A stretch of 64,000 nucleotides of DNA from the NCBI RefSeq assembly GCF_003206135.1, contig NZ_PZJT01000013.1, forward strand, positions 1 through 64,000, written 5' to 3'. The stretch's first letter is position 1; every line of letters starts with the position of its first letter. Made by a program: the position numbers and the translations under genes. Of this stretch, positions 50,686-59,425 are shown one piece after another. This DNA is from Salinicola salarius (lineage in GTDB: Bacteria; Pseudomonadota; Gammaproteobacteria; Pseudomonadales; Halomonadaceae). Below the pieces are notes generated by a model, which ran no database searches, was not told where the DNA came from, and saw nothing but the letters and a program-made list of their open reading frames with translations.

Positions 50686-50977
50686 ACGGACTCGGCAGCA
50701 GCAGATCGACGACCTCGAGGACGAGATTCTCCAGCAACGCCTCGACATGACGTCCGCCATGCGTGAATGGCGCGATGCCACGGCGCCGATCGACCATGCC
50801 TGGGAAAAGATCGTGAGCTGGAAGGTGCCGCTGATGGCGATCGGCAGTCTGGTGGCCATGCGCAGCGCGCGCAAGCCACGTTCGACGGGTCGGCTGTTTC
50901 GTCGCGCCCTGACCGGGCTGTTGATGTACAACCGCGGCAAGGCACTCTACCGGGCGTCTCGCGGGCGCAATCGCTAA
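50678..50977 (+). CDS. YqjK-like protein
   Basis: 99-residue basic protein with an N-terminal coiled coil (TRQQQIDDLEDEILQQRLDM), a moderately hydrophobic middle (WKVPLMAIGSLVAMRSA) and a very basic C-terminus. Similarity to YqjK is suggested mainly by position after yqjD and yqjE; the sequence alone is weak. Overlaps the previous gene by 8 bases (ATGACTGA). A terminator follows at 51007. Confidence 0.7.
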   Translation: MTERTRQQQIDDLEDEILQQRLDMTSAMREWRDATAPIDHAWEKIVSWKVPLMAIGSLVAMRSARKPRSTGRLFRRALTGLLMYNRGKALYRASRGRNR

Positions 50978-51006
50978 GCGACGCCATACTCGCTCTTCGG
51001 CCTCAG

Positions 51007-51038
51007 AAGCGGCCACTATGACCTAGTGGCCGCTTTTT
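51007..51038 (+). terminator. Intrinsic terminator of the yqjD-like operon
   Basis: Twelve-base-pair perfect stem (51007-51018 with 51024-51035), five-base loop, then TTTTT. Between the operon and the convergent flavoprotein gene. Confidence 0.93.
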
Positions 51039-51046
51039 CGTTCAGC

Positions 51047-52228
51047 CTAGAGCGACTGACCACAGGCGACGCCGGACGCCCAGGCCCACTGGAAGTTGAA
51101 GCCGCCCAACTGGCCCGTCACGTCCAGCACCTCGCCAATGAAGTAGAGTTGAGGCAACGCATTGACCGCGAATGTCTTCGAAGAAATCGCATCGGTATCG
51201 ACGCCGCCCATGGTGACTTCCGCCGTCCGCCATCCCTCCGTGCCTGCCGGCTTGAACTGCCATGCCCCGAGCCCCTGCGCAATCGTCTGAATATCGCCAT
51301 TGGAGAGCTCGGCCATCGGCCGATCCTTCCATCCCTGCCACTGGAGCAAGGCCTGCGATAGCCGCTTGGGCAATACCTCTCCCAGCCAGGTTCCCAGATG
51401 CCGGCGAGGCGCTTCCTGGCGCAGCTTGCGCAGGGTCTCCTCGACAGGAATCGATGGTAGCCAGTCGATCTCGACCGCCATTCCCGGCCGCCAGTGACTC
51501 GACGCCTGAAGCATCGCCGGCCCCGACAGGCCACGATGGGTAAAGAGCAGCGGCTCCTGGTACTGACCATCTCCGCATCTGGCCGCCACCGGGCAGGAAA
51601 GGCCGGCTAGCGCCGCCAGCGATGTCTTCCACTGCGACGTCACGGTGAACGGTACCAGTGCCGCTCGCGTCTCGGTCACCTCGAGCCCGAACTGACGAGC
51701 CAGATCGTAGCCCAGACCGCTGGCTCCCAGCGTCGGGATCGACAGGCCGCCAGTGGCAACGACCACGGCCCCCGCCTCGACCCTGGCGCCATCGATCTCC
51801 AGCCGCATGCCGTCGCCGAGACGCTCGATGTGTTTCACGGCAGTGGAAAGAGAAACCTCCACGCCCGCCCACTCGCACTCGGTCAACAGCATGGCGACGA
51901 CATCCTTGGCCGAATGGGCACAGAACAGTTGCCCGGGCGCCTTCTCGACATACTCGATACCATGCCGCTCGATAAGCTCGACGAAATGGTGTGGCGTGTA
52001 GCGCTTCAGGGCCGAGATCGGAAAGTGCGGATTGCCCGAGAAGAAATTCGCCGGCGTGGTCGCGAGGTTGGTGAAATTGCAGCGTCCGCCACCCGACATC
52101 AGGATCTTCTTGCCGGCCTTATTGGCATGATCGACGACGCGCACCCGAAGGCCGCGATAGCCCGCCGTGAGCGCGCACATCAAGCCGGCCGCGCCAGCGC
52201 CGATAACGACGACGTCGTAGGTTTTCAT
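51047..52228 (-). CDS. BaiN/YhiN-type NAD(P)/FAD-dependent oxidoreductase
   Basis: 393-residue flavoprotein of the HI0933/BaiN family. The FAD-binding Rossmann motif is VVVIGAGAAGLMCALTAG at the N-terminus, followed by the family signature KKILMSGGGRCNFTN and, at the C-terminus, GFNFQWAWASGVACGQ. The inserted middle domain covers about 190-330. The physiological substrate in proteobacteria is not known; BaiN in gut clostridia was assigned a bile-acid reaction. ATG 52228 gives the canonical N-terminus; the frame is open to 52300. Confidence 0.92.
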   Translation of the reverse strand: MKTYDVVVIGAGAAGLMCALTAGYRGLRVRVVDHANKAGKKILMSGGGRCNFTNLATTPANFFSGNPHFPISALKRYTPHHFVELIERHGIEYVEKAPGQLFCAHSAKDVVAMLLTECEWAGVEVSLSTAVKHIERLGDGMRLEIDGARVEAGAVVVATGGLSIPTLGASGLGYDLARQFGLEVTETRAALVPFTVTSQWKTSLAALAGLSCPVAARCGDGQYQEPLLFTHRGLSGPAMLQASSHWRPGMAVEIDWLPSIPVEETLRKLRQEAPRRHLGTWLGEVLPKRLSQALLQWQGWKDRPMAELSNGDIQTIAQGLGAWQFKPAGTEGWRTAEVTMGGVDTDAISSKTFAVNALPQLYFIGEVLDVTGQLGGFNFQWAWASGVACGQSL

Positions 52229-52398
52229 GTCCGCACCGACCTTGCCTTGCTGGTTGGGCGGGCATTCTAACAGAGCCATTTTGCGGCACGCCCTTTTCAT
52301 TCGGCAGGGGTTAAGGTACTAACGGGTAACAGGACTTCACGACGCATCGATCCTTCCGTCATTTACACATCGTAACGCAGCGCAGACATCAGCCCACT

Positions 52399-53598
52399 AT
52401 GACAATGATATCGGTGACCCGCTCGACGCCCGCTCTTTTCCGCAGACGCCTTCCGTCACCGTCGACACTGTCGAGCCTGGCAACCGCTGCCGCGCTACTG
52501 TTCGGCTCGATCCATACCGGCTCGGTATTCGCTCAGACGCAGAGTGATGCACCAATCGCAGTGATCGGCGCCACCGTCGACACCTCGATCTGGCAAGACC
52601 CGGTCGAAGCTCTGGGCACCTTGAAGGCGGACGAGAGCGTTACCCTTTCCTCGACGCTCACCGGCACCGTCAGTGCCATCAACTTCGAGGACGGCGACAG
52701 CGTCGAGGCCCGTCAGTGGCTGGTCCAGCTCGACGACGAACAGGCCCAGGCCGAACTTCGGGCCGCCCAGGCACTGCTCGATCAGCGCCGGAGCGCCCTC
52801 GACCGCGCCCAACAGCTTCAGGATCGCAATTTGGGCGTACGTGCCACGCTCGAGGACAATGCCGCGCTGGTCAGGCAGAGCGAAGCGGAAATCGATGCCA
52901 TTCGCGCCCGGCTTGCCGATCATCGGTTACGCGCGCCCTTCGCAGGCACCGTCGGGCTGCGCGACGTCAGCGTCGGTGCGCTGGTGACCCCCGGCGCCGA
53001 GCTGGTCACGCTGGACAAGCTCGATACCATGAAGCTCGATTTCACCGTACCGGCAACGCTGCTCTCGGTGCTGCATCCTGGGCTCACGCTCAGCGCCACG
53101 ACACCGAGCTATCCCGACGCCACGTTCCGTGCCGAGGTCGCCACCCTCGGCACCCGAATCGACCCCGTCTCCCGAAGCCTGGTGGTGCGCGCCAATCTGG
53201 ACAATCCCGACGGGCGCCTGCTGCCGGGCATGCTGATGGAAGTGCGATTGAACCAGCCCGCCCGCGAGGCGCTGACGATCCCGGAGAGCGCGCTGGTGCC
53301 CGATGGGGAACGCCAGACCGTCTGGTTGATCGAACCCGGCCAGCCCGCCAGCGTCACGCGTCGGGAAGTCGCCATCGGCGAACGCCGCCAGGGTGAGGTC
53401 GAGATCACCGATGGTCTCGAGAGCGGCCAGCGTATCGTGACGCATGGCACCCTCAAGGTACGCGAAGGCGACCCCGTCGAACTGATCGCCGAGGACGTCA
53501 GCGACGGTGACATCAAAGAAGTCCTCGAGCGTCAGCGCCGCGCCACCGAATCGCAGATCAACGAATCGCAGGTCAACGAATCGCGAGCCAGGAACTGA
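52399..53598 (+). CDS. RND efflux periplasmic adaptor subunit
   Basis: Membrane-fusion protein of an HAE1-type RND pump, 399 residues. A long basic N-terminus and a hydrophobic segment (about 28-44) precede the mature part: barrel-sandwich halves (LTGTVSAINFEDGDSV and LRAPFAGTVGLRDVSVGALV), a short helical hairpin, then beta-barrel and membrane-proximal domains. The end carries three imperfect 15-base repeats (ESQINESQVNESRARN). Its stop overlaps the pump ATG (TGATG). An outer-membrane factor gene is not adjacent. Confidence 0.92.
   Translation: MTMISVTRSTPALFRRRLPSPSTLSSLATAAALLFGSIHTGSVFAQTQSDAPIAVIGATVDTSIWQDPVEALGTLKADESVTLSSTLTGTVSAINFEDGDSVEARQWLVQLDDEQAQAELRAAQALLDQRRSALDRAQQLQDRNLGVRATLEDNAALVRQSEAEIDAIRARLADHRLRAPFAGTVGLRDVSVGALVTPGAELVTLDKLDTMKLDFTVPATLLSVLHPGLTLSATTPSYPDATFRAEVATLGTRIDPVSRSLVVRANLDNPDGRLLPGMLMEVRLNQPAREALTIPESALVPDGERQTVWLIEPGQPASVTRREVAIGERRQGEVEITDGLESGQRIVTHGTLKVREGDPVELIAEDVSDGDIKEVLERQRRATESQINESQVNESRARN
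53548..53592 (+). repeat. 15-base tandem repeat at the adaptor 3' end
   Basis: Three units (53548-53562, 53563-53577, 53578-53592) beginning GAATCGC; the first two differ by one base. They encode N-E-S-Q-[IV] pentapeptides at the C-terminus, in frame. Confidence 0.85.
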
Positions 53599-56500
53599 TG
53601 CGGATTTCCGACCTATCGATCCGTCGTCCGGTCTTCGCGACCGTCGTTTCGCTGCTGCTGATCGCCTTCGGCCTGCTGGCCATGGAGCGCCTGCCCCTGC
53701 AGGAGTATCCGGCCATCGACCCGCCCATCGTCAGCATCGAGACCAACTATCCGGGCGCCTCCGCCAACGTCGTCGAGACGCGCATCACCCAACTGCTCGA
53801 AGACCGCATTGCCGGTATCGAAGGTATCGTCTCGATCGAATCCAGTAGTGCCGACGGCGAATCGGAGATCGACGTCGAGTTCTCGCTGGATCGTGATATC
53901 GACGGCGCCGCCAACGACATTCGCGACCGGATCTCGTCGGTGGCCGACAACCTGCCCGACCAGGCCGAGCCGCCGGAAATCGAGAAGAGCGACAGCAGCG
54001 ACGACGTCATCATCTGGCTGTCGCTTTCCGGAGAGGGCTACACCATCCCGGAGCTGACCGACTACGCCAACCGCTATCTCGTCGACCGCTTCTCGACCCA
54101 GAACGGGGTGGCCCGGGTGCGGCTCAGCGGCGGCAAGGAGTACGCGATGCGCGTCTGGCTGGATCGCAACGCCTTGGCCGCGCGCCAGCTGACCGTCGAC
54201 GATGTGGCCGATGCGCTGGAGAGCGAGAACGTCGAACTGCCCGCCGGCTTCCTCGAATCCCGCGATCGACAGTTCACCCTGAGAATCCCGCGCAGCTTCA
54301 CCACCGCCGCCGACTTCCAGAATCTGGTCGTCGCCCGCGGCAACGACGGTTATCTGGTACGACTGGCTGACGTGGCGCGCGTCGAGGTCGGTTCGGTAGA
54401 GGAGCGTTCGCTGTACCGAGGCAACGAGGTCCCGATGGTGGGCCTCGGCATGATCAAGCAGTCGACCGCCAGCGTGCTGGAAGTGGCCAACGGTGCCAAG
54501 GCGGAGATGGCCCGGCTGCAACCCACGCTACCCGACGGCATGCAGCTGTCGCTCAATTTCGACTCGTCGGTGTTCGTTTCCGGCGCGCTGCATGAGGTCG
54601 TATCGACGCTATTCATCGCCATGGGGCTGGTCGTGGTGGTGATCTTCGTCTTTCTCGGCAACGTACGCACGACCCTGGTGCCCGCAGTAACGGTACCGAT
54701 CTCGCTGATCGGTACTTTCATCTTTCTGGCGCTGTTCGGGTTCACCCTGAACTTGCTCACGCTGCTGGCGCTAGTGCTGGCGATCGGGCTCGTGGTCGAT
54801 GATGCGATCGTGGTCATCGAGAACGTTCACCGGCGCATGGTGATCCACGGCGAGACGCCTCTGGTCGCTGCTTTCCGGGGCACCCGCCAGATCGGCTTCG
54901 CTGTCATCGCCACCACCCTGGTGTTGATCACCGTCTTCATCCCGTTGAGCCTGCTCCAGGGCGATATCGGCCGCCTGTTTTCGGAGTTCGCCCTGACGCT
55001 TGCCGCGTCGGTCGGCCTCTCCTGTCTGGTGGCGCTGTCGCTGGCACCGATGCTGTGCTCGAAACTGCTCAGCCCGCGCATGCACGAGAGTCGTATCAGC
55101 CATGGCGTGCATTGGCTGCTGGACCGTTCGCAGACGATCTACCGACAGGCACTGCTATGGGCGCTGCGTTGGCGCTGGATCGTGGTCGGACTGTTCGCCC
55201 TGGTGCTGGCACTCACCGCCTGGCTGTTTCAACAGCTGCCCAACGAATATACGCCCCAGGAAGATCGCGGCGCCTTTTTCGTGCTGATCGAAGGGCCGCC
55301 CGGCGCGACCTTTCACTACATGCAGGATTACTACGACGAGATCGAGGCCCGCCTGATGACGCTGGTCGATGCCGGCGACATCAATCAGGTGTCGGTTCGC
55401 GGTCCCCGCGGCTTCGGCAATGTCGAGAACTTCAATGATGGCATGGCCGTCGTTACGCTCAATGATTGGGGCGATCGACGATCGGCCTGGGATATCCTCG
55501 CCGACGTCCGCAGCCGGCTGTCGGATCTGCCCGGCGTCACTGCCACGCCGGTGATGCGCCAGGGCTTTGGCGGCCGGGTCGAGAAGCCGATCCAGTTCGT
55601 CATCGGTGGCAGCACCTACGAACAGCTGGCCGACTGGCGCGATCGGCTGCTGACCCGCATTCGAAGCGACGACAGCAGCGGCCTCGAGGCGGTGGACAGC
55701 GACTACAAGGAAACCCAGCCACAGCTGCGCATCCAGATCGACTACAACCGTGCCGCCGCGCTGGGCGTTACCGTGAGCACCATCGGCAATACCCTGGAGA
55801 CACTGTTCGGAGGCCGTAACGTCACCACCTATGTCGACGGCGGCGAAGAGTACGACGTCATCCTCGAAGGCGAACGTGACAATCAGCGCGCCCCAAGCTC
55901 GCTGGACAACGTGCAGGTACGTTCAGCGGTCAGTGACGAGCTGATTCCGCTGGCAAGCCTGGTGTCGGTGTCGGAATTTGCCGGTGCCAGCGAGCTCAAC
56001 CGCTTCAACCGAATGCGCGCGATCACGCTCGAGGCCAATCTCCAGGAAGGGGTCGCGATCGGCGACGCGCTGGCCTACCTGCAGGATATCGCGGAAGAAG
56101 AGCTGCCCAGCGAAGCGGTCATCGACTACAAGGGGCCCTCCCGGGATTACCAGGAAGCCAGCGGTGCGACGACCTTCCTGCTCATCCTGGGCATCGTCGT
56201 GGTCTTCCTGGTGCTGGCTGCCCAGTTCGAAAGCTTCGTGCACCCGCTGGTCATCATGCTCACGGTACCGATGGCCATCAGCGGCGCCTTGCTGGGCCTT
56301 TGGGCCAGCGGGCAGTCCCTCAATATCTACAGTCAAGTGGGGCTGGTCATGCTGGTCGGTCTGGCCGCCAAGAACGGCATTCTGATCGTCGAATTCGCCA
56401 ACCAGTTGCGCGACGAAGGTCAGGCTTTCTCCGACGCGCTGGTCGAGGCTTCCGTGACTCGTCTCAGGCCGATCCTGATGACGACCGTCACCACCATGGC

Positions 56501-56729
56501 CGGCGCCGTTCCCCTGATTCTGGCCTTCGGGCCTGGCGCCGAATCGCGCATCGTCATTGGTACCGTCATCTTCTGTGGCGTTGCCGCCGCGACCCTGCTG
56601 ACGCTATTCATCGTACCGGTGGCCTACGACATGCTAGCGCGGCGTACCGGTTCACCCGGCGACGTCAGCCGGCGTCTCGAACGCGAAATACACGGCCACG
56701 AGACACGAGACCAAGAAATCAGTCGATGA
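53598..56729 (+). CDS. RND efflux pump, HAE1 (AcrB) family
   Basis: 1043-residue inner-membrane proton-driven exporter. The N-terminus MRISDLSIRRPVFATVVSLL, twelve membrane helices in two halves, and two large periplasmic loops fit AcrB-type pumps. The proton-relay acidic pair Asp401-Asp402 is in LAIGLVVDDAIVVIENVHRR. The second half has GLAAKNGILIVEFANQLRDE, with the conserved Lys. The closest described types are two-gene operons (adaptor plus pump) that borrow TolC. Substrate not predictable. Fused start/stop with the adaptor. Confidence 0.95.
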   Translation: MRISDLSIRRPVFATVVSLLLIAFGLLAMERLPLQEYPAIDPPIVSIETNYPGASANVVETRITQLLEDRIAGIEGIVSIESSSADGESEIDVEFSLDRDIDGAANDIRDRISSVADNLPDQAEPPEIEKSDSSDDVIIWLSLSGEGYTIPELTDYANRYLVDRFSTQNGVARVRLSGGKEYAMRVWLDRNALAARQLTVDDVADALESENVELPAGFLESRDRQFTLRIPRSFTTAADFQNLVVARGNDGYLVRLADVARVEVGSVEERSLYRGNEVPMVGLGMIKQSTASVLEVANGAKAEMARLQPTLPDGMQLSLNFDSSVFVSGALHEVVSTLFIAMGLVVVVIFVFLGNVRTTLVPAVTVPISLIGTFIFLALFGFTLNLLTLLALVLAIGLVVDDAIVVIENVHRRMVIHGETPLVAAFRGTRQIGFAVIATTLVLITVFIPLSLLQGDIGRLFSEFALTLAASVGLSCLVALSLAPMLCSKLLSPRMHESRISHGVHWLLDRSQTIYRQALLWALRWRWIVVGLFALVLALTAWLFQQLPNEYTPQEDRGAFFVLIEGPPGATFHYMQDYYDEIEARLMTLVDAGDINQVSVRGPRGFGNVENFNDGMAVVTLNDWGDRRSAWDILADVRSRLSDLPGVTATPVMRQGFGGRVEKPIQFVIGGSTYEQLADWRDRLLTRIRSDDSSGLEAVDSDYKETQPQLRIQIDYNRAAALGVTVSTIGNTLETLFGGRNVTTYVDGGEEYDVILEGERDNQRAPSSLDNVQVRSAVSDELIPLASLVSVSEFAGASELNRFNRMRAITLEANLQEGVAIGDALAYLQDIAEEELPSEAVIDYKGPSRDYQEASGATTFLLILGIVVVFLVLAAQFESFVHPLVIMLTVPMAISGALLGLWASGQSLNIYSQVGLVMLVGLAAKNGILIVEFANQLRDEGQAFSDALVEASVTRLRPILMTTVTTMAGAVPLILAFGPGAESRIVIGTVIFCGVAAATLLTLFIVPVAYDMLARRTGSPGDVSRRLEREIHGHETRDQEISR

Positions 56730-56855
56730 GGTTTAGCTACCACACGAGCCTAGCAAGGAACGGAATTGCAACTACACTAAGGCAACCATGCTGCTGCAAT
56801 GGTGCCATTGCGTGAGCCAGTCGGAAGGCTATTCCATCGAACCGGAGGGATGAAC

Positions 56856-57206
56856 ATGAGCCTGTTCCATCGTGACGACAAGGACACCGGGACTAGCCGA
56901 ATCGATGAAGACATGGCAGTCGCCGCCGAGCGCGCACCGCATTTGGGAGATGATCCGATCCGGGAGGAACCTGCATTGGCATCCGAAGAAGAACCGCTTG
57001 AAGAAAGCATCGACGAACCGTCACCCTACGCCACGGCTTATCTGACACGTGACAGCTGGGCAAGCCGCTCACGTCGTCGACTGAACGATCAGATCAGCGA
57101 TACTTGCGAGAGTTGCGACGAATTCGTACAACATAAGCCTTGGCAGAGTGTCGGTATCGCCGCGCTGGGCGGCGTGCTGATGACCCTGCTGTTGAGTCGG
57201 CGCTGA
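56856..57206 (+). CDS. DUF883-like protein (acidic N-terminus)
   Basis: 116 residues. An acidic, probably disordered N-terminus (SEEEPLEESIDEPSPY) leads into a short basic helix and the DUF883 C-terminal signature HKPWQSVGIAALGGVLMTLLLSRR. ATG 56856 is spaced seven bases from GGAGG; ATG 56850 is also in frame. It lacks the long coiled coil of YqjD. It is followed by another DUF883 gene 67 bases on. Confidence 0.75.
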   Translation: MSLFHRDDKDTGTSRIDEDMAVAAERAPHLGDDPIREEPALASEEEPLEESIDEPSPYATAYLTRDSWASRSRRRLNDQISDTCESCDEFVQHKPWQSVGIAALGGVLMTLLLSRR

Positions 57207-57273
57207 CAGCCGTTTTCCACCTGATCGGTCACGTGCACCGATCCACACATTGACGAATGGTTAAGGACGATCC

Positions 57274-57510
57274 ATGAGCCGTAATTACCGTGAAGACACG
57301 CGCCATTACTACCGGGATGCCAAGCGCCGCGGCCGCAAGAGCCTCGATCGGGCCCGGCATCGCGCCGACGATATCAGCCATGAGCTGGTAGAAAACGCAG
57401 AAGAGGCGTGGCGCGAAACTGACGATTACGTTCATCGCAACGCCTGGAGCAGCATGGGTGTTGCCGCCCTTGCCGGGTTCGCCATCGGCTTCCTGGCCGG
57501 TCGCCGCTAG
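57274..57510 (+). CDS. Short DUF883 family protein
   Basis: 78 residues: a strongly basic, Tyr/Arg-rich N-terminus (MSRNYREDTRHYYRDAKRRG), a helical middle and the C-terminal anchor HRNAWSSMGVAALAGFAIGF ending LAGRR. The third DUF883-type gene in 7.5 kb. ATG 57274 has TAAGGA upstream. The bidirectional terminator at 57562 follows. Confidence 0.82.
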   Translation: MSRNYREDTRHYYRDAKRRGRKSLDRARHRADDISHELVENAEEAWRETDDYVHRNAWSSMGVAALAGFAIGFLAGRR

Positions 57511-57561
57511 GCGTTCCCATCGCCGGCCCCACAGCGATCGGAAGCCGATTGCCGGCTGAAT

Positions 57562-57604
57562 GAAACGGCCCCGCGATGCAGTTCATGCATCACGGGGCCG
57601 TTTC
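57562..57604. terminator. Bidirectional terminator between DUF883 gene and tautomerase gene
   Basis: Stem of 12 plus 6 base pairs with one mismatch (57562-57580 with 57586-57604) and a five-base loop; it ends GTTTC on both strands. Lies between convergent genes. Confidence 0.85.
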
Positions 57605-57660
57605 TGATTCGGTAATCGATACAGCACTGCCTGGTAGTCGCAGGATCGCGATCCTCAGGC

Positions 57661-57846
57661 TCAGGCTTGATCCACACCCAGACGACCGCCTCTCGCCCAA
57701 TCTTCCTGCTCGGTTTCCTGAAAAAATATCTGCACCGACTCGGGCGCCTGTCCGTATGCCTGCACGAACGCATCGGTGATTCGCTCGGCAAGCTCGCGCT
57801 TCTGCTCGACGCTACGGGGAAACTGCTGGATCGTCACAATGGGCAT
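57661..57846 (-). CDS. 4-oxalocrotonate tautomerase family protein
   Basis: 61-residue 4-OT-type tautomerase. Pro directly after Met is the catalytic base (MPIVTIQQFPRSVEQKREL), followed by the helix ERITDAFVQAYG and the strand SVQIFFQET. The length is typical (about 62). The substrate is unknown: no aromatic catabolic genes are near. ATG 57846 follows GAAAGATA... with a weak AAGGTA site. It lies 11 bases downstream of cptA. Confidence 0.9.
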   Translation of the reverse strand: MPIVTIQQFPRSVEQKRELAERITDAFVQAYGQAPESVQIFFQETEQEDWARGGRLGVDQA

Positions 57847-57857
57847 GAAAGATACCT

Positions 57858-58274
57858 TCAGGATGAGAAATCGGCACGTTCGACCTGTTCGGCCAAGGTT
57901 TCGCGCAAATGACGTAACGAATCCACGTCGCTGCTGTCAGGCCAGAGCCACACTCGTCGCCCGGAGAGATCGATAGCGGAGAGAAGCGGACCCAGCCGAA
58001 TCAGGCGACACGTCTTCGTTTGCCAGGTACGGGCGTCGATCGAGCTTTCCCAGACCGGTCGTTCCCGTTCGTATGTACAGCGCAGGTACAGCCTTTCCGG
58101 CGTCTCGAGATAGTGCCGATACCCCGCTGCAATGGCCACCACCGCGATGATGGCAGCCACCCGCCAATCGATCCACCAGCTCGCATAGAGCGCCACTCCT
58201 CCTGCCAGCAGGAGTTGAAAACCCAGTGATAGCCTAGAGCGCCTGATGACGACTGCGGTCAGTGGTTTCGGCAT
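57858..58274 (-). CDS. cptA: YgfX/CptA-like membrane protein
   Basis: 138 residues: a basic N-terminus, two hydrophobic segments (about 16-33 and 38-50) forming a hairpin, and a cytoplasmic domain with YLRCTYERERPVWESSIDAR and RRVWLWPDSSD. In E. coli YgfX (CptA) was reported to affect FtsZ/MreB; it is paired with SdhE. Overlap of 41 bases with sdhE supports the pairing. Sequence is weakly conserved in this family, so the call depends partly on context. Confidence 0.8.
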   Translation of the reverse strand: MPKPLTAVVIRRSRLSLGFQLLLAGGVALYASWWIDWRVAAIIAVVAIAAGYRHYLETPERLYLRCTYERERPVWESSIDARTWQTKTCRLIRLGPLLSAIDLSGRRVWLWPDSSDVDSLRHLRETLAEQVERADFSS

Positions 58275-58518
58275 GTTCGACGATCATCTGGACGAGGCGA
58301 CGCATCTCCGGGTCCTGCGGCCATTCGCGACGCATCAGCCAGACAAAGAGATCCTGGTCCTCCTGGGCCAGCAGCTCACGATAGAGCTCCTTGTCCCCAG
58401 GGGGCAGTTCGTCATAGCAGGCCTCGAGAAACGGCATCAGAAGCAGGTCCAGCTCCCACATGCCGCGTCGGGAATGCCAGTAAAGCCGTCGACGCGTGAC
58501 ATCTTCGTTGTCTGACAT
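58234..58518 (-). CDS. sdhE: SdhE (YgfY) succinate dehydrogenase flavinylation factor
   Basis: 94-residue all-helical protein that promotes FAD attachment to SdhA. The conserved motif RGMWELDLLLMPFLE contains the Arg-Gly and Glu residues needed for activity. Fits the family length (about 88). ATG 58518 is the only good start. Upstream of and overlapping cptA. Confidence 0.95.
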   Translation of the reverse strand: MSDNEDVTRRRLYWHSRRGMWELDLLLMPFLEACYDELPPGDKELYRELLAQEDQDLFVWLMRREWPQDPEMRRLVQMIVEHAETTDRSRHQAL

Positions 58519-58726
58519 GGACTATCCTCGATCCCGTGTACTGAATGAATGTGTCGCGCTGCATTATACCCAAGGGAATCCCCCACCACTATTCGGGAAC
58601 GCGCGGTGACCGGCTAATGCGTTGTTTTCTCGAAAGTTGCGAAGTATGCTGAGACGACAATAACAGACGTCGGACGCCCATTGTGCGGTCTCCCACCGCC
58701 AGGCCGAGGCCTTACGGAGAATGTCG

Positions 58727-59023
58727 ATGACCAAGTCTGAATTGATCGAGCAGATTGCCGCCCGCCGGTCGGAACTGTCGGCGAAGGAGGTCGAAGCCGC
58801 GGTGCGTGTCATCCTTGACGACATCACCAACGCCCTGGCAGAGGGCGGGCGCGTCGAAATTCGCGGATTCGGCAGTTTTTCCCTGCATTTTCGCGAGCCC
58901 CGCACCGGACGCAACCCAAAGACCGGCGCCCCCGTCGATCTCGACGGAAAGTACGTCCCGCATTTCAAACCGGGAAAGGAACTACGCGAACAGGTCAATG
59001 CCAGCCGCGCGCTCGGCTATTGA
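58727..59023 (+). CDS. ihfB: Integration host factor beta subunit
   Basis: 98-residue HU/IHF-family DNA-bending protein, acting as a heterodimer with IhfA. Typical sequence: [50 protein letters not shown] with the intercalating Pro. ATG 58727 follows GGAG with seven-base spacing; ATG 58721 is too close. In many gammaproteobacteria rpsA precedes ihfB; here sdhE (opposite strand) does. lapA follows after 96 bases. Confidence 0.96.
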   Translation: MTKSELIEQIAARRSELSAKEVEAAVRVILDDITNALAEGGRVEIRGFGSFSLHFREPRTGRNPKTGAPVDLDGKYVPHFKPGKELREQVNASRALGY

Positions 59024-59078
59024 TCTTCCCAGTCACTGCAGCCGGCGCAGAGTCGGCGGCTGCCACCGCAATATGTAA

Positions 59079-59096
59079 CGACGGCATGAGCCGTCG
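59079..59096 (+). other. Hairpin in the ihfB-lapA spacer
   Basis: Seven-base-pair perfect stem (59079-59085 with 59090-59096), ATGA loop, no U-tract. It may act as an mRNA processing or stability element between ihfB and lapA rather than a terminator. Confidence 0.4.
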
Positions 59097-59119
59097 GCGG
59101 TGCGTCACCAGGAAAACCT

Positions 59120-59425
59120 ATGCGCTGGCTCAAAGGCGTCATTCTCGCCATCATCTTGATCGTCGTGTTGCTGCTGGGCATTCTGTTTGCCGTCAATAAC
59201 CAGCAGCCGCTGCCTCTGGATCTGATCTGGGTACAGCTGCCCCCGGCTTCGCTGTCGTTGTGGCTTCTGGTCGCTCTCGCCTGCGGCGTCATCCTCGGCA
59301 TGCTCGCCATGACCGGCATGTATCTGCGGCTGCGAACCCTACTGACCCGGGCGCAACGTCATAATCAGCAACAACGCAAGGAACTCGATCGTCTCCGGAC
59401 GCAGGAGTTCAAGGAAAGCCCCTGA
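59120..59425 (+). CDS. lapA: Lipopolysaccharide assembly protein LapA
   Basis: 101-residue inner-membrane protein with two helices (about 5-25, 43-67) and a C-terminal coiled coil. Pairs with LapB, which recruits FtsH to LpxC to balance LPS synthesis. Typical sequence: AVNNQQPLPLDLIWVQLPPA. The stop abuts the lapB ATG directly (no spacing). ATG 59120 has AGGAAAA upstream. Confidence 0.93.
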   Translation: MRWLKGVILAIILIVVLLLGILFAVNNQQPLPLDLIWVQLPPASLSLWLLVALACGVILGMLAMTGMYLRLRTLLTRAQRHNQQQRKELDRLRTQEFKESP

